Notes: generated by a model not told the origin, from the letters alone. A stretch of DNA of 64,000 bases from Cytophagales bacterium WSM2-2 (GCA_015472025.1 BNHL01000001.1:3832001-3896000), one strand, 5' to 3'; counted from the first letter of the stretch, positions 16,104 to 28,033 are shown. Translations and numbers: made by a program.

Positions 16104-18344
16104 ATGGAAAAAAATATCCTACGCATTGCAAGTGAGCTGAGTGTTTCGCCACGACAGGTTGAAGTTGTTGTAAATTTTTTTACAGAGGGAGCGACAATTC
16201 CGTTTATTGCCCGTTATCGTAAGGAGCTTACCGGCAGTTTGGACGAAGTGGCATTGACAACAATACGCGATCGCCATGAGCAATTGGTAGAACTTGACAG
16301 TCGAAAAGAGGCTGTTCTGAAATCGATCGAGAAACAAGAAAGACTTACTCCCGAATTGGCTAAGCTCATCGAAAATGCAGAGACCATGGCCGAGCTTGAG
16401 GATATTTACCTGCCTTACAAGCCCAAGCGCAAAACCCGGGCAACCATAGCTAAAGAGAAAGGCCTGGAACCATTGGCCAATATTATCTTTGAACAGAACA
16501 AGATAGCTCTGGAAGAAAAAGCACTATCATTCATCAATACTGAACTTGGAATTGCGACTGCCCAGGAAGCACTTGATGGAGCGCGCGACATTATAGCCGA
16601 ATGGATTAGTGAGAACCAGGAGACGCGCAAAAATATACGCGACTTATTTTGGCAGGATGGAATCATTCAGGCAACGGTTATCAAATCGAAAGCAGAAAGT
16701 GATGACGCACAGAAGTTCAAGGACTATTTCGATTGGAAAGAACCTGTTAAGAAAACACCATCGCACCGGCTGTTGGCTATGCGCAGGGCGGAGAAAGAGG
16801 GATTTATCATGCTTGATATTTCACCTACGGAAGAATTGGCGATACAATCTCTTGAAAAACAGTTTATCAAGTCCGGAAGTACATCAGCCGAGCAAGTGAA
16901 GCTTGCAATTAAAGACAGCTACAAAAGATTGTTGAAGCCTACGTTGGAGAGTGAAGTGCGAATTGAAACAAAAATGCAGGCCGATGCGGAAGCAATCAAA
17001 GTATTTGCATCCAATCTCAAGAAATTATTGCTGGCTTCTCCCTTGGGGCAAAAACGTGTACTGGCACTTGACCCGGGATTTAGAAGCGGGATAAAAGTAG
17101 TTTGCCTTGGGGCACAGGGTGAATTGCAATTTGATACCGTGATCTACCCGCTTGAGCCGCAACGTGAAACAGTGAAAGCTGCGACTGTTGTGCTCGGATT
17201 GTGCGACCGTTTCAAGATCGAGGCTGTCGCGATCGGCAACGGTACAGCCAGCCGCGAAACGGAGTCCTTTGTTAAAGGTCTCGGGTTGCCTAAAGAGATT
17301 ATGGTAGTTATGGTAAATGAAAGTGGTGCTTCTGTGTATTCAGCATCAGAAGTAGCCCGGGAGGAATTCCCCAACCATGACGTAACTGTGCGCGGAGCAG
17401 TGTCAATCGGAAGAAGACTGACTGATCCTTTGGCTGAGTTGGTGAAGATCGATCCAAAATCAATTGGTGTAGGTCAGTATCAGCATGATGTTGATCAAAC
17501 CAAGCTAAAATCAGGCTTGGACGATGTGGTGATGAGTTGTGTAAACTCAGTAGGAGTGGAGGTAAATACTGCGAGCAAGGAATTGCTTTCGTACGTTTCT
17601 GGCTTGGGGCCGCAACTGGCGAAGAATATTGTTGAGTACCGCAATCAGAACGGACCATTCAAAAGCCGAAATGAATTGACGAAAGTAGCACGCCTCGGTG
17701 ATAAGGCTTTCGAACAGTGTGCCGGTTTCTTACGCATTCGCGATTCAAAAAACCCGCTCGATGCAAGCGCGGTTCACCCCGAACGATATGACCTGGTTGA
17801 AAAATTTGCCAAGGACCTGGGATGTACTGTAAAAGACCTCATGTCGAGCAATGAATTGCGAAGTAAGCTTGATCTGAAGAAATATGTAACTGAAAGTGTA
17901 GGTCTCCCAACACTCACTGATATACTTTCGGAATTGGAAAAACCAGGTCGTGATCCTCGTGAGAAATTTGAAGTGTTTTCATTTCAGGAAGGTGTTAATG
18001 AAATCAAAGACCTGAAAGTGGGGATGGTGCTGCCGGGAATCGTCACCAATGTTACAAACTTTGGAGCGTTTGTTGATGTGGGCGTTCACCAGGACGGATT
18101 GGTTCACGTAAGCCATTTGTCAGACAAATTTGTTAAAGACCCAAACCAGGTGGTGGCTGTACAGCAGAAAGTAAAAGTGACTGTGATGGAAGTGGATGTC
18201 GCGCGCAAGCGAATTGCATTATCTCTAAAAAGCGATCCATTTGGTGCAGGAGTGAAAGAGAAAACTCCTATGAAAAAGCAGCCAGCGAAAGAAGAAAGTA
18301 TGGAGACCATGCTCGCTCAATTGAAAAATAAATTCAAGAAATAG
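16104..18344 (+). CDS. tex: Tex-family transcription accessory / RNA-binding protein
   Basis: The 746-residue protein has the complete Tex plan: the helical Tex N-domain (IASELSVSPRQVEVVVNFFTEG, FIARYRKELTGSLDE), the YqgF/RNase-H-like domain (about 325-450; VLALDPGFRSGIKVVCL, AIGNGTASRETESF), HhH motifs (about 500-560; LLSYVSGLGPQLAKNIVEYRN) and a C-terminal S1 RNA-binding domain (about 645-720; GMVLPGIVTNVTNFGAFVDVG). Tex binds nucleic acids and influences transcription; its exact role is still poorly defined. The short C-terminal tail is Lys-rich. Confidence 0.95.
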   Translation: MEKNILRIASELSVSPRQVEVVVNFFTEGATIPFIARYRKELTGSLDEVALTTIRDRHEQLVELDSRKEAVLKSIEKQERLTPELAKLIENAETMAELEDIYLPYKPKRKTRATIAKEKGLEPLANIIFEQNKIALEEKALSFINTELGIATAQEALDGARDIIAEWISENQETRKNIRDLFWQDGIIQATVIKSKAESDDAQKFKDYFDWKEPVKKTPSHRLLAMRRAEKEGFIMLDISPTEELAIQSLEKQFIKSGSTSAEQVKLAIKDSYKRLLKPTLESEVRIETKMQADAEAIKVFASNLKKLLLASPLGQKRVLALDPGFRSGIKVVCLGAQGELQFDTVIYPLEPQRETVKAATVVLGLCDRFKIEAVAIGNGTASRETESFVKGLGLPKEIMVVMVNESGASVYSASEVAREEFPNHDVTVRGAVSIGRRLTDPLAELVKIDPKSIGVGQYQHDVDQTKLKSGLDDVVMSCVNSVGVEVNTASKELLSYVSGLGPQLAKNIVEYRNQNGPFKSRNELTKVARLGDKAFEQCAGFLRIRDSKNPLDASAVHPERYDLVEKFAKDLGCTVKDLMSSNELRSKLDLKKYVTESVGLPTLTDILSELEKPGRDPREKFEVFSFQEGVNEIKDLKVGMVLPGIVTNVTNFGAFVDVGVHQDGLVHVSHLSDKFVKDPNQVVAVQQKVKVTVMEVDVARKRIALSLKSDPFGAGVKEKTPMKKQPAKEESMETMLAQLKNKFKK

Positions 18345-18576
18345 AACATGAAGGACGTATCGTACGCATGAGCGAATTAATCGATTCGCCTGTGGCTTTA
18401 TGTTTGATCTGATGCCTGATAATCTGTGAGCACTTCCTGTTCTGAGATACAATTCTTTATTCAAAATTGCGTCTATACCGACGAGTAGGCGTACAACCAA
18501 TACGTTTGGTCGAAAAGAACTTATTTACAGTCGGTTTACAATAACAAGGGATATGTGCTTTGCGTTTGAAGAAGGC

Positions 18577-19173
18577 ATGACCAGATTTGTTTTATTTTTT
18601 ATTCTGATTTTCGTTTCAACTTTTGTCCACGCCCAACAGGAATGGGTGTTGAAAAAAGAGAAGAACGGAATTTTTGTTTATAGCCTGAAAACAGATTCAT
18701 CGGCTTTTAATTCAATTAAAGTTGAAACGGAAGCCAAAGGAACGATTGCTAAATTTATATCAATCATTAAAGATGTCGAAGGCCACAATCAATGGGCTTA
18801 TGGTACAAGGACAGCGACTGTGCTTAAACGTGTTTCGCAAAATGAAATCATATTCTACAAAGAAATAGAATCACCGGGACCTGTTTCGGACAGGGACATG
18901 ATAATCAACCTCAAGGTTATTGGTAACGATCCGAATTCTGTTAAAATTGAATCCGTGGCATTGCCTGACTATATCCCCAGGAAAGACAATTTTGTGCGTG
19001 TGCCGATGTCCAGCGAAACGTGGGTAGTCACAAGATCCGGACAGAAAATTAAGATTAAGTACTTTTTGAAGGTTGATCCGGGAGGGACGTTGTCTCCGTT
19101 CCTGGTTAATTTGTTTTCAACTAAAGGCCCTTATGAATCCTTCGAAAACCTCAAGTCGCTTTTGGAAAAATAA
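18577..19173 (+). CDS. Secreted START-domain protein
   Basis: I start at the ATG at 18577, because from there a clean signal peptide (TRFVLFFILIFVSTFVHAQQ) begins; an upstream in-frame ATG at 18553 adds eight residues. The mature part has a START-like lipid-binding plan (WVLKKEKNGIFVYSL, VSDRDMIINLKV, KIKYFLKVDPGGTLSPFLVN). It should bind a hydrophobic ligand in the periplasm. The 230 bases upstream show no gene and no clear promoter. The gene ends at a bidirectional terminator shared with aconitase. Confidence 0.75.
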   Translation: MTRFVLFFILIFVSTFVHAQQEWVLKKEKNGIFVYSLKTDSSAFNSIKVETEAKGTIAKFISIIKDVEGHNQWAYGTRTATVLKRVSQNEIIFYKEIESPGPVSDRDMIINLKVIGNDPNSVKIESVALPDYIPRKDNFVRVPMSSETWVVTRSGQKIKIKYFLKVDPGGTLSPFLVNLFSTKGPYESFENLKSLLEK

Positions 19174-19199
19174 AAAGGCCCTCATTGCTGAAGGCCTTT
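19174..19199. terminator. Bidirectional terminator between the START gene and aconitase
   Basis: AAAGGCC (19174-19180) pairs with GGCCTTT (19193-19199). On the minus strand the hairpin is followed by TTTATTTTTCC, a good terminator for aconitase; on the plus strand CTTAATT follows. It lies between two convergent genes. Confidence 0.75.
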
Positions 19200-19220
19200 C
19201 CTTAATTAAAATTGAATTGA

Positions 19221-21662
19221 TTATCTCTTCCCTTTTTTCTTAGCTGCTTTTTTAGCCACTTTCTTTACTGGCTTCTTAGCCGCTTTTTTGACCACCTTCT
19301 TTTTCGCAACAGGCTTCTTAGCTGCTTTCTTTGCAGGTTTAGCTTTTTTCACTGCTTTCTTTGCAGCAGGTTTGGCCTTGGGTTTTGCTGTTGGAGCCTT
19401 AGGCTTGGATTTGCCCATTGCGTTTAGTGCTGAACCAGCTTTAAACCACTCGATTTGATTTTTGTTGTAAGTATGGTTTACCAAAATCTTCTCGATTTTT
19501 CCATCACTGTGATGAATAACGATTGTCAACTGCTTGTCAGGAGCGAAAGTCATCAATCCTGTGATGTCGAAAATATCATCCTCACGAATTTTGTCGTAGT
19601 CAGCTTTGTCAGCAAATGTCAGTGCCAGCATTCCCTGCTTCTTGAGATTTGTCTCGTGGATACGAGCGAATGATTTCACCAGAATCGCACGAACACCCAG
19701 GTGACGGGGCTCCATTGCTGCGTGTTCACGCGAAGAACCTTCACCGTAGTTCTCATCACCAACCACAATTGACCCAATGCCTGCCGCTTTATAAGCGCGC
19801 TGCACCCTTGGCACTTCATCGTACTGCCCTGTGAGTCCGTTGCGGACACTGTTAATGGCTTCATTGAAGAAATTGGTTGCACCAATCAACAAGTTGTTGG
19901 AGATGTTATCCAAATGACCACGGTACTTCAGCCACTTCCCGGCCATTGAAATATGGTCTGTGGTACATTTGCCCTTTGCTTTAATTAGCAAACGCAGGCG
20001 CGCCAGATCTTTTCCCTCCCATGCCTTGAATGGCTCAAGTAATTGCAAACGATCGGAACCCGGATCGACTTTCACTTCAATTTTGCTTCCGTCTTTTGCA
20101 GGTGCCATGTAACCAGGGTCCTTTACCTCAAATCCCTTCTTTGGCAATTCGTCTCCGGTAGGAGGGTCCAGTTTTACTTGCTGACCTTGTTCATTAATTA
20201 ATGTGTCAGTGATCGGATTGAAACCCAAATCTCCTGCGACAGCCAGTGCCGTAACCAATTCAGGTGATCCTACAAAAGCGTATGTATTTGGATTTCCGTC
20301 ATTGCGTGACTGGAAATTCCTGTTGAATGAGTGAACAATCGTATTTTTCTCTTTGCGCTCAGCACCAACCCGACTCCACATACCGATACAGGGTCCGCAT
20401 GCATTCGCGAATACCTTTGCGCCAATCTTGTTGAATGCATCGATGAATCCGTCTCGTTCAATAGTATAACGCACTTGTTCCGAGCCAGGAGTGATCGTGA
20501 AAACAGCTTTTGTTTTCAGTCCTTTGTTCGCAACCTGTTTTGCCAGGCTGGCAGCGCGCGAAATATCCTCATAAGAAGAGTTTGTGCAAGAACCAATCAA
20601 ACCTACTTCAACTTTCAGTGGCCAGCCATTTTTCGCAGCTTCTTCCTTCATCTTCGAAATAGGGGTTGCCAAGTCCGGAGTGAATGGGCCGTTAAGGTGC
20701 GGTTCCAATTCCGAAAGGTTGATTTCAATCACCTGGTCGAAATAGTCTTTAGGGTTTTTATAAACCTCAGGGTCGCCCGTTAGATGTTCTTTGATTTTAT
20801 TAGCCATCTTGGCTACTTCAGCACGACCAGTGGCAACGAGGTAGCGCTCCATTGAATTATCGTAACCGAACGTAGAAGTAGTGGCACCGATTTCCGCACC
20901 CATGTTACAGATCGTTCCTTTACCGGTACAGCTCATAGAGGTAGCTCCATCCCCGAAATATTCAACGATAGCACCCGTTCCACCTTTTACAGTAAGGATT
21001 CCGGCTACTTTCAAGATCACGTCTTTGGCGGAAGTCCAGCCATTCAATTTGCCGGTGAGTTTCACGCCAATCAGCTTAGGGAATTTCAATTCCCAAGCCA
21101 TTCCGCTCATTACGTCTACTGCATCTGCACCACCAACACCAATCGCCACCATGCCTAAGCCGCCCGCGTTTACGGTGTGCGAATCGGTACCGATCATCAT
21201 AGCTCCCGGGAAGGCGTAATTTTCTAGAACTACTTGGTGAATAATACCAGCACCGGGTTTCCAGAAACCGATTCCATACTTGGTTGATACCGAAGAAAGA
21301 AAATCAAATACTTCTTTGCTTTCGCTATTGGCTACAACCAGGTCATCTTTTGCGCCTACTTTGGCAACGATCAGGTGATCGCAGTGTACTGTGGAGGGAA
21401 CAGCAACTTTAGCTCTTCCCGCAGACATGAATTGAAGCAATGCCATCTGGGCAGTTGCATCCTGCATCGCTACGCGGTCGGGGGCAAAGTCTACATATGA
21501 TTTGCCGCGACCGAAATTTTCGAGCTTTTGGTCACTGTGCAAGTGAGAGTACAATATCTTTTCGGAAAGAGTAAGCGGTTTGTTCACCACTTTTCTTGCC
21601 TTTGCTATGCGGCCGGGAATTGCAGCATACAACTTCTTGATCATGTCTAAGTCGAATACCAT
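19221..21662 (-). CDS. acn: Aconitate hydratase with histone-H1-like lysine tail
   Basis: The protein has 813 residues. Residues 1 to about 749 are a complete mitochondrial-type aconitase: [4Fe-4S] cysteines in [13 protein letters not shown] and [28 protein letters not shown], and the swivelling C-domain with [19 protein letters not shown]. It interconverts citrate and isocitrate in the TCA cycle. Residues about 750-813 are an added tail of roughly 30 lysines in 64 residues, rich in [12 protein letters not shown] repeats as in histone H1 or bacterial Hc1-like proteins. The tail is in frame, has no homology to aconitase, and could bind DNA or RNA. There is no sign of a frameshift at the junction. 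Confidence 0.93.
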   Translation of the reverse strand: MVFDLDMIKKLYAAIPGRIAKARKVVNKPLTLSEKILYSHLHSDQKLENFGRGKSYVDFAPDRVAMQDATAQMALLQFMSAGRAKVAVPSTVHCDHLIVAKVGAKDDLVVANSESKEVFDFLSSVSTKYGIGFWKPGAGIIHQVVLENYAFPGAMMIGTDSHTVNAGGLGMVAIGVGGADAVDVMSGMAWELKFPKLIGVKLTGKLNGWTSAKDVILKVAGILTVKGGTGAIVEYFGDGATSMSCTGKGTICNMGAEIGATTSTFGYDNSMERYLVATGRAEVAKMANKIKEHLTGDPEVYKNPKDYFDQVIEINLSELEPHLNGPFTPDLATPISKMKEEAAKNGWPLKVEVGLIGSCTNSSYEDISRAASLAKQVANKGLKTKAVFTITPGSEQVRYTIERDGFIDAFNKIGAKVFANACGPCIGMWSRVGAERKEKNTIVHSFNRNFQSRNDGNPNTYAFVGSPELVTALAVAGDLGFNPITDTLINEQGQQVKLDPPTGDELPKKGFEVKDPGYMAPAKDGSKIEVKVDPGSDRLQLLEPFKAWEGKDLARLRLLIKAKGKCTTDHISMAGKWLKYRGHLDNISNNLLIGATNFFNEAINSVRNGLTGQYDEVPRVQRAYKAAGIGSIVVGDENYGEGSSREHAAMEPRHLGVRAILVKSFARIHETNLKKQGMLALTFADKADYDKIREDDIFDITGLMTFAPDKQLTIVIHHSDGKIEKILVNHTYNKNQIEWFKAGSALNAMGKSKPKAPTAKPKAKPAAKKAVKKAKPAKKAAKKPVAKKKVVKKAAKKPVKKVAKKAAKKKGKR

Positions 21663-21787
21663 AATAGAATAGAATAAGGTTAAAGTGCTAAACTAGCAAT
21701 TTCTTGCAGGATTAATAGTATTTTCTGGATAGAAGGGTTTAATCGCTGATTTTTAGCGAGTTATAGAGACGTAAAAGTAGAGAATAG

Positions 21788-21804
21788 AGGCCTTTTCAAG
21801 GCCT
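21788..21804. terminator. Hairpin between terB-like gene and acn, possible terminator
   Basis: AGGCCTT (21788-21794) pairs with AAGGCCT (21798-21804) around TTC. GTTTTAG follows on the plus strand, but no gene reads into it from that side. On the minus strand CTATTC follows, so it is a weak terminator for the TerB-like gene at best. Confidence 0.35.
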
Positions 21805-21849
21805 GTTTTAGAGCTTCCATTTGGACCCTTTCTCAGTGAAAGCCGGAAT

Positions 21850-22230
21850 TTATTCGTGCCGGATTTCGGCATTCATATCAATAATGTCACGGAGCGAATT
21901 GAGCGCTTTCCGTTCAGACTCTTCCACGCGACCATCAGCATTCACCACATCGTACATATCCGTGTAGACTTTGTATTTAGTGGCAAACTTCACCTGGTCA
22001 AACGTTTTAAAAGAATCGCGGATGATAGTATTGATTAGGGCTGAGTCCACAGACTTATATTCAGTGACGGCAGCAATCAATTTTGACTTTGGATTAGTTT
22101 CGTTAGGAAACAACTTTCTCATTTTGTCCAGGATCACCAACTCTTCATTTTCATGCATGGAGCCATCGCACAATGCCATGTGAGTGTATAGGAATAAGAC
22201 AAAATCAGGAAATTGTTTGTGAAGAACCAT
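21850..22230 (-). CDS. TerB-like fold protein
   Basis: The 126-residue, mostly helical protein has two acidic segments typical of the TerB/DjlA-N fold: LYTHMALCDGSMHENEELVILDKM and YDVVNADGRVEESERKALNSLRDI. These resemble the paired metal-binding loops (xDGxxxxxE). Family members occur in tellurite resistance and in varied stress proteins, so no specific function follows. It stands alone between the groEL terminator and acn. Confidence 0.7.
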   Translation of the reverse strand: MVLHKQFPDFVLFLYTHMALCDGSMHENEELVILDKMRKLFPNETNPKSKLIAAVTEYKSVDSALINTIIRDSFKTFDQVKFATKYKVYTDMYDVVNADGRVEESERKALNSLRDIIDMNAEIRHE

Positions 22231-22255
22231 CTAGCCGGTAATTTGTGTCTACCAA

Positions 22256-22290
22256 AAATAAAAAAAAGGCTTCACGTTTCCGCGAAGCCT
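22256..22290 (-). terminator. Terminator of groESL
   Basis: On the minus strand AGGCTTC (plus 22290-22284) pairs with GAAGCCT (plus 22273-22267), followed by a run of eight T and ATTTTT. It lies 25 bases after the groEL stop. Confidence 0.85.
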
Positions 22291-22314
22291 CTTCCTTAAT
22301 TTATATGATCGGAA

Positions 22315-24256
<1,942 letters not shown>

Positions 24257-24314
24257 AGTAATAGTAAATAATAGATTGAAATGGTTATACTTTTAGTTTA
24301 CTGTCTGCCGTATC

Positions 24315-24330
24315 AGCGATTTCAGTGCCA
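24315..24330 (-). promoter_or_regulatory. Sigma-54-like -24/-12 element upstream of groES
   Basis: On the minus strand TGGCACTGAAATCGCT fits TGGCACN5TTGCW with one mismatch (TCGC for TTGC) and correct 10-base spacing between GG and GC. The predicted start would lie about 48 bases before the groES ATG. This is a single motif match, and no enhancer site or activator was identified. Confidence 0.3.
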
Positions 24331-24489
24331 TTCAGTTAAAACGACTGGAATCACGACAGATTTTCTTAATTCGGGCAGCAAAGATGAAAAAAAATGACAG
24401 ACTAGTCGAATTGAGCAAACAATAAATTGGCAGTTTTGGCAGGTTTTCACAACCATTGATCAAACTAAAAGATACAATCAGATACAATT

Positions 24490-25314
24490 ATGAGTTCACG
24501 AAGAGATTTTTTAACGAAGGCCCTGGCGGTAAGCGCAATGACCGGGATTAGCCCTTCACTAATGGGAGAAACTGACCAGAAAACTCCAGAATTGCCATCA
24601 CTCAAAGGGCGTAAAGTGCTTTTCACCTATGGAGGTTGGGACGGCCATGAGCCGGAAAAGTATGTCGAATTCCTCACCCCCTGGATGAAAGATGAGGGAG
24701 CCGAAGTCGTACTCTCGAAGACCTTAGATGTCTACACTGACAAAGCCTTGATGGATTCCATTGACCTCGTGATCCAGATTTTTACAATGTCACAAATAAC
24801 CAAAGAGCAGGAGGCAGGACTTCTTTCGGCCATCGAAAAAAACGGAACGGGAATGGCAGGGTGGCATGGAGGCATGTGCGATGCCTTTCGGCAAAACATA
24901 GATTATCAGTTTATGACCGGTGGACAATGGGTAGCTCACCCGGGTGGATATGTTGACTACGAAGTGAGCATAGTCGATCACCAGGATGAGGTCACTAAAG
25001 GACTCAAAGACTTCCCGATGAAGAGTGAGCAGTATTATATGCACGTTGACCCAAATGTTAAAGTGCTTGCTACTACTCGATTTAATGGCAATATCAATTA
25101 CTGGATTGACGGTTGTGTGATGCCGGTGGCTTGGAAAAAGATGCACGGCAAGGGGAGGGTGTTTTATGTGTCAGTCGGTCATAACCTGAGTCACATCAGC
25201 GACAAGCCAGACGCGATAGAAATGCTCAAGCGCGGCATTCGCTGGGCAAGTGCAAGTAAGTACGGACCACCTGAAAAATGGCTCAACCCAATCTACGCAA
25301 GACTAAAGAGATAG
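24490..25314 (+). CDS. ThuA-domain protein with Tat-type signal
   Basis: The protein has 274 residues. The N-terminus SSRRDFLTKALAVSAMTG carries a twin-arginine export motif. The mature part is a ThuA-like (class-I amidotransferase fold) domain: FTYGGWDGHEPEKYVEFLTPWM, GMAGWHGGMCDAFR, QWVAHPGG, SEQYYMHVDPNVKVLATT and GKGRVFYVSVGHN. ThuA proteins are linked to sugar (trehalose-type) utilisation, but few activities are proven. It probably acts in the periplasm. It is followed by a hairpin terminator and faces the gene at 25359-26069. Confidence 0.85.
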   Translation: MSSRRDFLTKALAVSAMTGISPSLMGETDQKTPELPSLKGRKVLFTYGGWDGHEPEKYVEFLTPWMKDEGAEVVLSKTLDVYTDKALMDSIDLVIQIFTMSQITKEQEAGLLSAIEKNGTGMAGWHGGMCDAFRQNIDYQFMTGGQWVAHPGGYVDYEVSIVDHQDEVTKGLKDFPMKSEQYYMHVDPNVKVLATTRFNGNINYWIDGCVMPVAWKKMHGKGRVFYVSVGHNLSHISDKPDAIEMLKRGIRWASASKYGPPEKWLNPIYARLKR

Positions 25315-25344
25315 AGACTAGCGAAGCGTTTGGTTATAAAAGTC

Positions 25345-25368
25345 GAGAAAAGTGTTTCTCATTTTTTT
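25345..25368 (+). terminator. Terminator of the ThuA gene
   Basis: GAGAAA (25345-25350) pairs with TTTCTC (25355-25360) around AGTG, followed by ATTTTTTT. It overlaps the last codons of the convergent gene on the minus strand. Confidence 0.65.
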
Positions 25369-26069
25369 GTATTCAGAAAATCCAGGAATTCGAGCACGTC
25401 CTCTTCCTTCTTAAGTTTGTTCTTTTTAGCAGAAAGCCATTTTTCATCATCTTCCGTGAATGTGACGACTGATGTTATCGCGTTCTTATTCAGATTTTTA
25501 AAATATTGGTAACGACTGCCTTGCTTAAGACAGTATTCTGCCCAGGTATTAAGTTTAGGTTCAGATTTGCCAAGTGCAGATGGTGAATTATCTACCTCCA
25601 GGGTGATGACCTTTTTTCTCATCAATACTATTTTGCCTTTGTTTAAGATCTCATAAAAGGCATCTCCTTTTGCATCAGTTAATATTTCGAAGGCATCGGT
25701 GACATTGGAGGTGTCTTTCCCTGAATAAAAAAGGATTGCCTTAAGCGCTCCTTTACGACCAATAAGCTCGGTTTTATTGATACCTAAAAAGTAAACTTCA
25801 TTGGTGTAAAAGTTCAGTTTCACATTTTCGAGCTTTCCACGACTGCCGTTTTTTGCCACGACAACGGCAGGCTTCCACTCGTCATCCCAGAAATACTTGC
25901 CAGGAACTTGTGTATAGTCAATGGTTTTGTCACGGTGTGCCTCATTGATCGGTTCAAAAAGTTTTACCAATCCATTGGAGCCCAATGTGCCCCCATTCGT
26001 TGACAATGCTGGTACCTGGCCAAAGGCAGCTGAGGAGATACAGACAGAAATGAAGAAGACTCTAATCAT
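25359..26069 (-). CDS. Secreted protein of unknown function
   Basis: The protein has 236 residues. MIRVFFISVCISSAAFGQ is a signal peptide with cleavage after FGQ or nearby. The mature protein contains WKPAVVVAKNGSRGKLENVKLNFYTNEVYF, which reads as a beta-rich repeat region, and a highly charged C-terminus (AKKNKLKKEEDVLEFLDFL). I do not recognise the family. It is transcribed divergently from the alcohol dehydrogenase with a 62-base gap. Confidence 0.7.
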   Translation of the reverse strand: MIRVFFISVCISSAAFGQVPALSTNGGTLGSNGLVKLFEPINEAHRDKTIDYTQVPGKYFWDDEWKPAVVVAKNGSRGKLENVKLNFYTNEVYFLGINKTELIGRKGALKAILFYSGKDTSNVTDAFEILTDAKGDAFYEILNKGKIVLMRKKVITLEVDNSPSALGKSEPKLNTWAEYCLKQGSRYQYFKNLNKNAITSVVTFTEDDEKWLSAKKNKLKKEEDVLEFLDFLNTKK

Positions 26070-26131
26070 TCGAATAATTTAATGTCATATTAATTTCAAA
26101 TTATCTGATCTTGCATCTAAACTCAAAGCGA

Positions 26132-27196
26132 ATGATACCTAAAGAAGAATCCATTGCACTAACAAAGGGTTACGCGGCACAAAATGCTAAGTCGCCTTTA
26201 GCTCCATATAATTTCAATAGAAGAAATCCCAATGCTTCCGATGTTGTGATAGATATTTTATACTGTGGTGTTTGCCATTCAGATATCCATCAGGCCCGCG
26301 ATGAGTGGGGAGGCTCGATTTTCCCCATGGTGCCTGGCCATGAGATTGTGGGACGGGTTTCAAAAACCGGAGCCCAGGTTACTAAATTTAAAGTAGGCGA
26401 TCTTGCTGCCGTAGGATGCCTTGTTGATTCGTGCCGGACGTGTGCCAGTTGCCAGGATGGAAATGAGCAATACTGTGAAGTTCATACCGTAGGCACTTAT
26501 AATAGTCTCGAGATGGATATGAAGACGCCTACGTATGGTGGCTATTCCAAGATGATCGTGGTTGATGAAAAGTTTACCATAAAAGTATCAAACAAACTCA
26601 AACTCGATGGCGTTGCTCCTCTGTTATGTGCCGGTATCACAACCTATTCACCTTTGCGTCACTGGAAAATAGGCAAAGGGCATAAAGTGGGTGTAGTTGG
26701 GTTAGGCGGTCTCGGCCACATGGGAGTGAAGTTTGCAGCTGCTTTCGGTGCCGAAGTGACGGTGTTGAGTACGTCTCCTTCCAAGGAGAAAGATGCACAA
26801 CGACTGGGTGCTCATCATTTTCTCATGACCAAAGACGAGGCTCAGATGAAGAAAGCCAAGCGCAGTTTCGATTTTCTCCTGAATACAGTATCAGCACCTC
26901 ACGATTGCAATAAGCTCTTAAGTCTTCTCAAGCTGGATGGCACGATGGTGTTGGTAGGTATTCCACCCGAAGCCTTATCTGTAGGTGCATTTAACCTGCT
27001 CGGTGGCCGGAGATCTTTGGCGGGTTCCATGGTTGGCGGAATAAAAGAGACCCAGGAGATGCTGGATTATTGCGTTGAAAAGAATATTGTTTCCGATGTA
27101 GAAGTTATCGCCATGAAAGACATCAACACGGCTTATGACAGGATGCTCAAAGGCGATGTCAGGTATCGTTTTGTAATTGACATGGCAACATTATAG
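26132..27196 (+). CDS. Zinc-dependent NAD(P) alcohol dehydrogenase (CAD/YahK type)
   Basis: The protein has 354 residues from the ATG at 26132; the upstream in-frame ATG at 26111 adds seven residues not expected in the family. Motifs are the catalytic zinc site GVCHSDIHQ, PMVPGHEIVG, the structural zinc cluster SCRTCASCQDGNEQYC, and the Rossmann GVVGLGGLGHMGVKFAAA. It matches the broad-range aldehyde reductase branch (cinnamyl-alcohol-dehydrogenase-like, as E. coli YahK). It is followed immediately by a lipoprotein gene. Confidence 0.9.
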   Translation: MIPKEESIALTKGYAAQNAKSPLAPYNFNRRNPNASDVVIDILYCGVCHSDIHQARDEWGGSIFPMVPGHEIVGRVSKTGAQVTKFKVGDLAAVGCLVDSCRTCASCQDGNEQYCEVHTVGTYNSLEMDMKTPTYGGYSKMIVVDEKFTIKVSNKLKLDGVAPLLCAGITTYSPLRHWKIGKGHKVGVVGLGGLGHMGVKFAAAFGAEVTVLSTSPSKEKDAQRLGAHHFLMTKDEAQMKKAKRSFDFLLNTVSAPHDCNKLLSLLKLDGTMVLVGIPPEALSVGAFNLLGGRRSLAGSMVGGIKETQEMLDYCVEKNIVSDVEVIAMKDINTAYDRMLKGDVRYRFVIDMATL

Positions 27197-28033
27197 ATGA
27201 TAATGAGTATCAGAACTTGTTCCTGTTTTGCGTTCTTACTTTTCATATCATGCTCGGAAAAAACCGAGCGTGAAAAATATGAGGACGCTACTTCGGGAAT
27301 TAAGTATGCTGCTTACAAATCAGCGTCCAAATTGACAATCAATACTTCGTTGAAGGCTTACAACTATCAGCAGCCTGATAGCAATATACTTCACCCGGTT
27401 TATGCCCATTTGTTGCTTGGATATTTCTGGAGTATTTCGGCAAAGCCTTCTTTTGCTTTCGCGGAAGCAGAGATTGCTGAAGATAATGAAACAGCTCATA
27501 TAAAATTCCTGGCTCAAACCCTTCGATCGATCACAATGTATCAGGAGGGGTGGCATACCATTGCTAAGGAAGAGTCAGTGAAAGCCAAGGCAAATCTTGA
27601 ACGCGAGCCGGGCAGCAAAGTGGCTTGTGAAGCAGCAGTTTACTATTTGATTCTCGGAACTGCTTATGCCAAAGAAAAAGACTTTGAGCAAGCCAAATTC
27701 TTTTGGGCCGGATTTGCTACGGAGACAGGTATTCATTGGCCTTATCTAATCTGTGATGCCGCAGCTGATTTTCAGGCTAACCGGGTAAAGGAGGGTTTGA
27801 GGAAGGTAAAGTCGATATCGCAGGATCCATCCGTGCCTCCGGTCTTGCGCGAAGCACTGGCAACTGAAATAGAAAAAATAGAGAAGAACGTTGGTGCTTC
27901 TGTTGACTCGTCCCTGTTTTGGCCAAAATTGATATCCACGTTACTGTGGGATGAACTTAAAAAATCGACAAATGAATCCATGAAAAAACTGACAGGACTT
28001 GTGGAAAACGTTCGTGAGAAATTGCCAGTCTAA
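27197..28033 (+). CDS. Predicted lipoprotein with helical repeats
   Basis: The protein has 278 residues. It has a signal with lipobox LLFISC (Cys about 19), followed by helical segments that look TPR-like (for example YYLILGTAYAKEKDFEQAKFFW). I do not recognise a specific family. Its ATG directly follows the stop of the alcohol dehydrogenase gene, so the pair probably shares a transcript. The 186 bases after it, before nuoA, contain no gene. Confidence 0.65.
   Translation: MIMSIRTCSCFAFLLFISCSEKTEREKYEDATSGIKYAAYKSASKLTINTSLKAYNYQQPDSNILHPVYAHLLLGYFWSISAKPSFAFAEAEIAEDNETAHIKFLAQTLRSITMYQEGWHTIAKEESVKAKANLEREPGSKVACEAAVYYLILGTAYAKEKDFEQAKFFWAGFATETGIHWPYLICDAAADFQANRVKEGLRKVKSISQDPSVPPVLREALATEIEKIEKNVGASVDSSLFWPKLISTLLWDELKKSTNESMKKLTGLVENVREKLPV

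Noticed and set aside
22253..22260. TATTTTTG on the minus strand as a promoter for the TerB-like gene
   Set aside because: It is part of the T-run of the groESL terminator and has no TTTG at -33; likely coincidence.
24257..24489. CIRCE element for HrcA upstream of groES
   Set aside because: No inverted repeat of the TTAGCACTC / GAGTGCTAA type is present on either strand.
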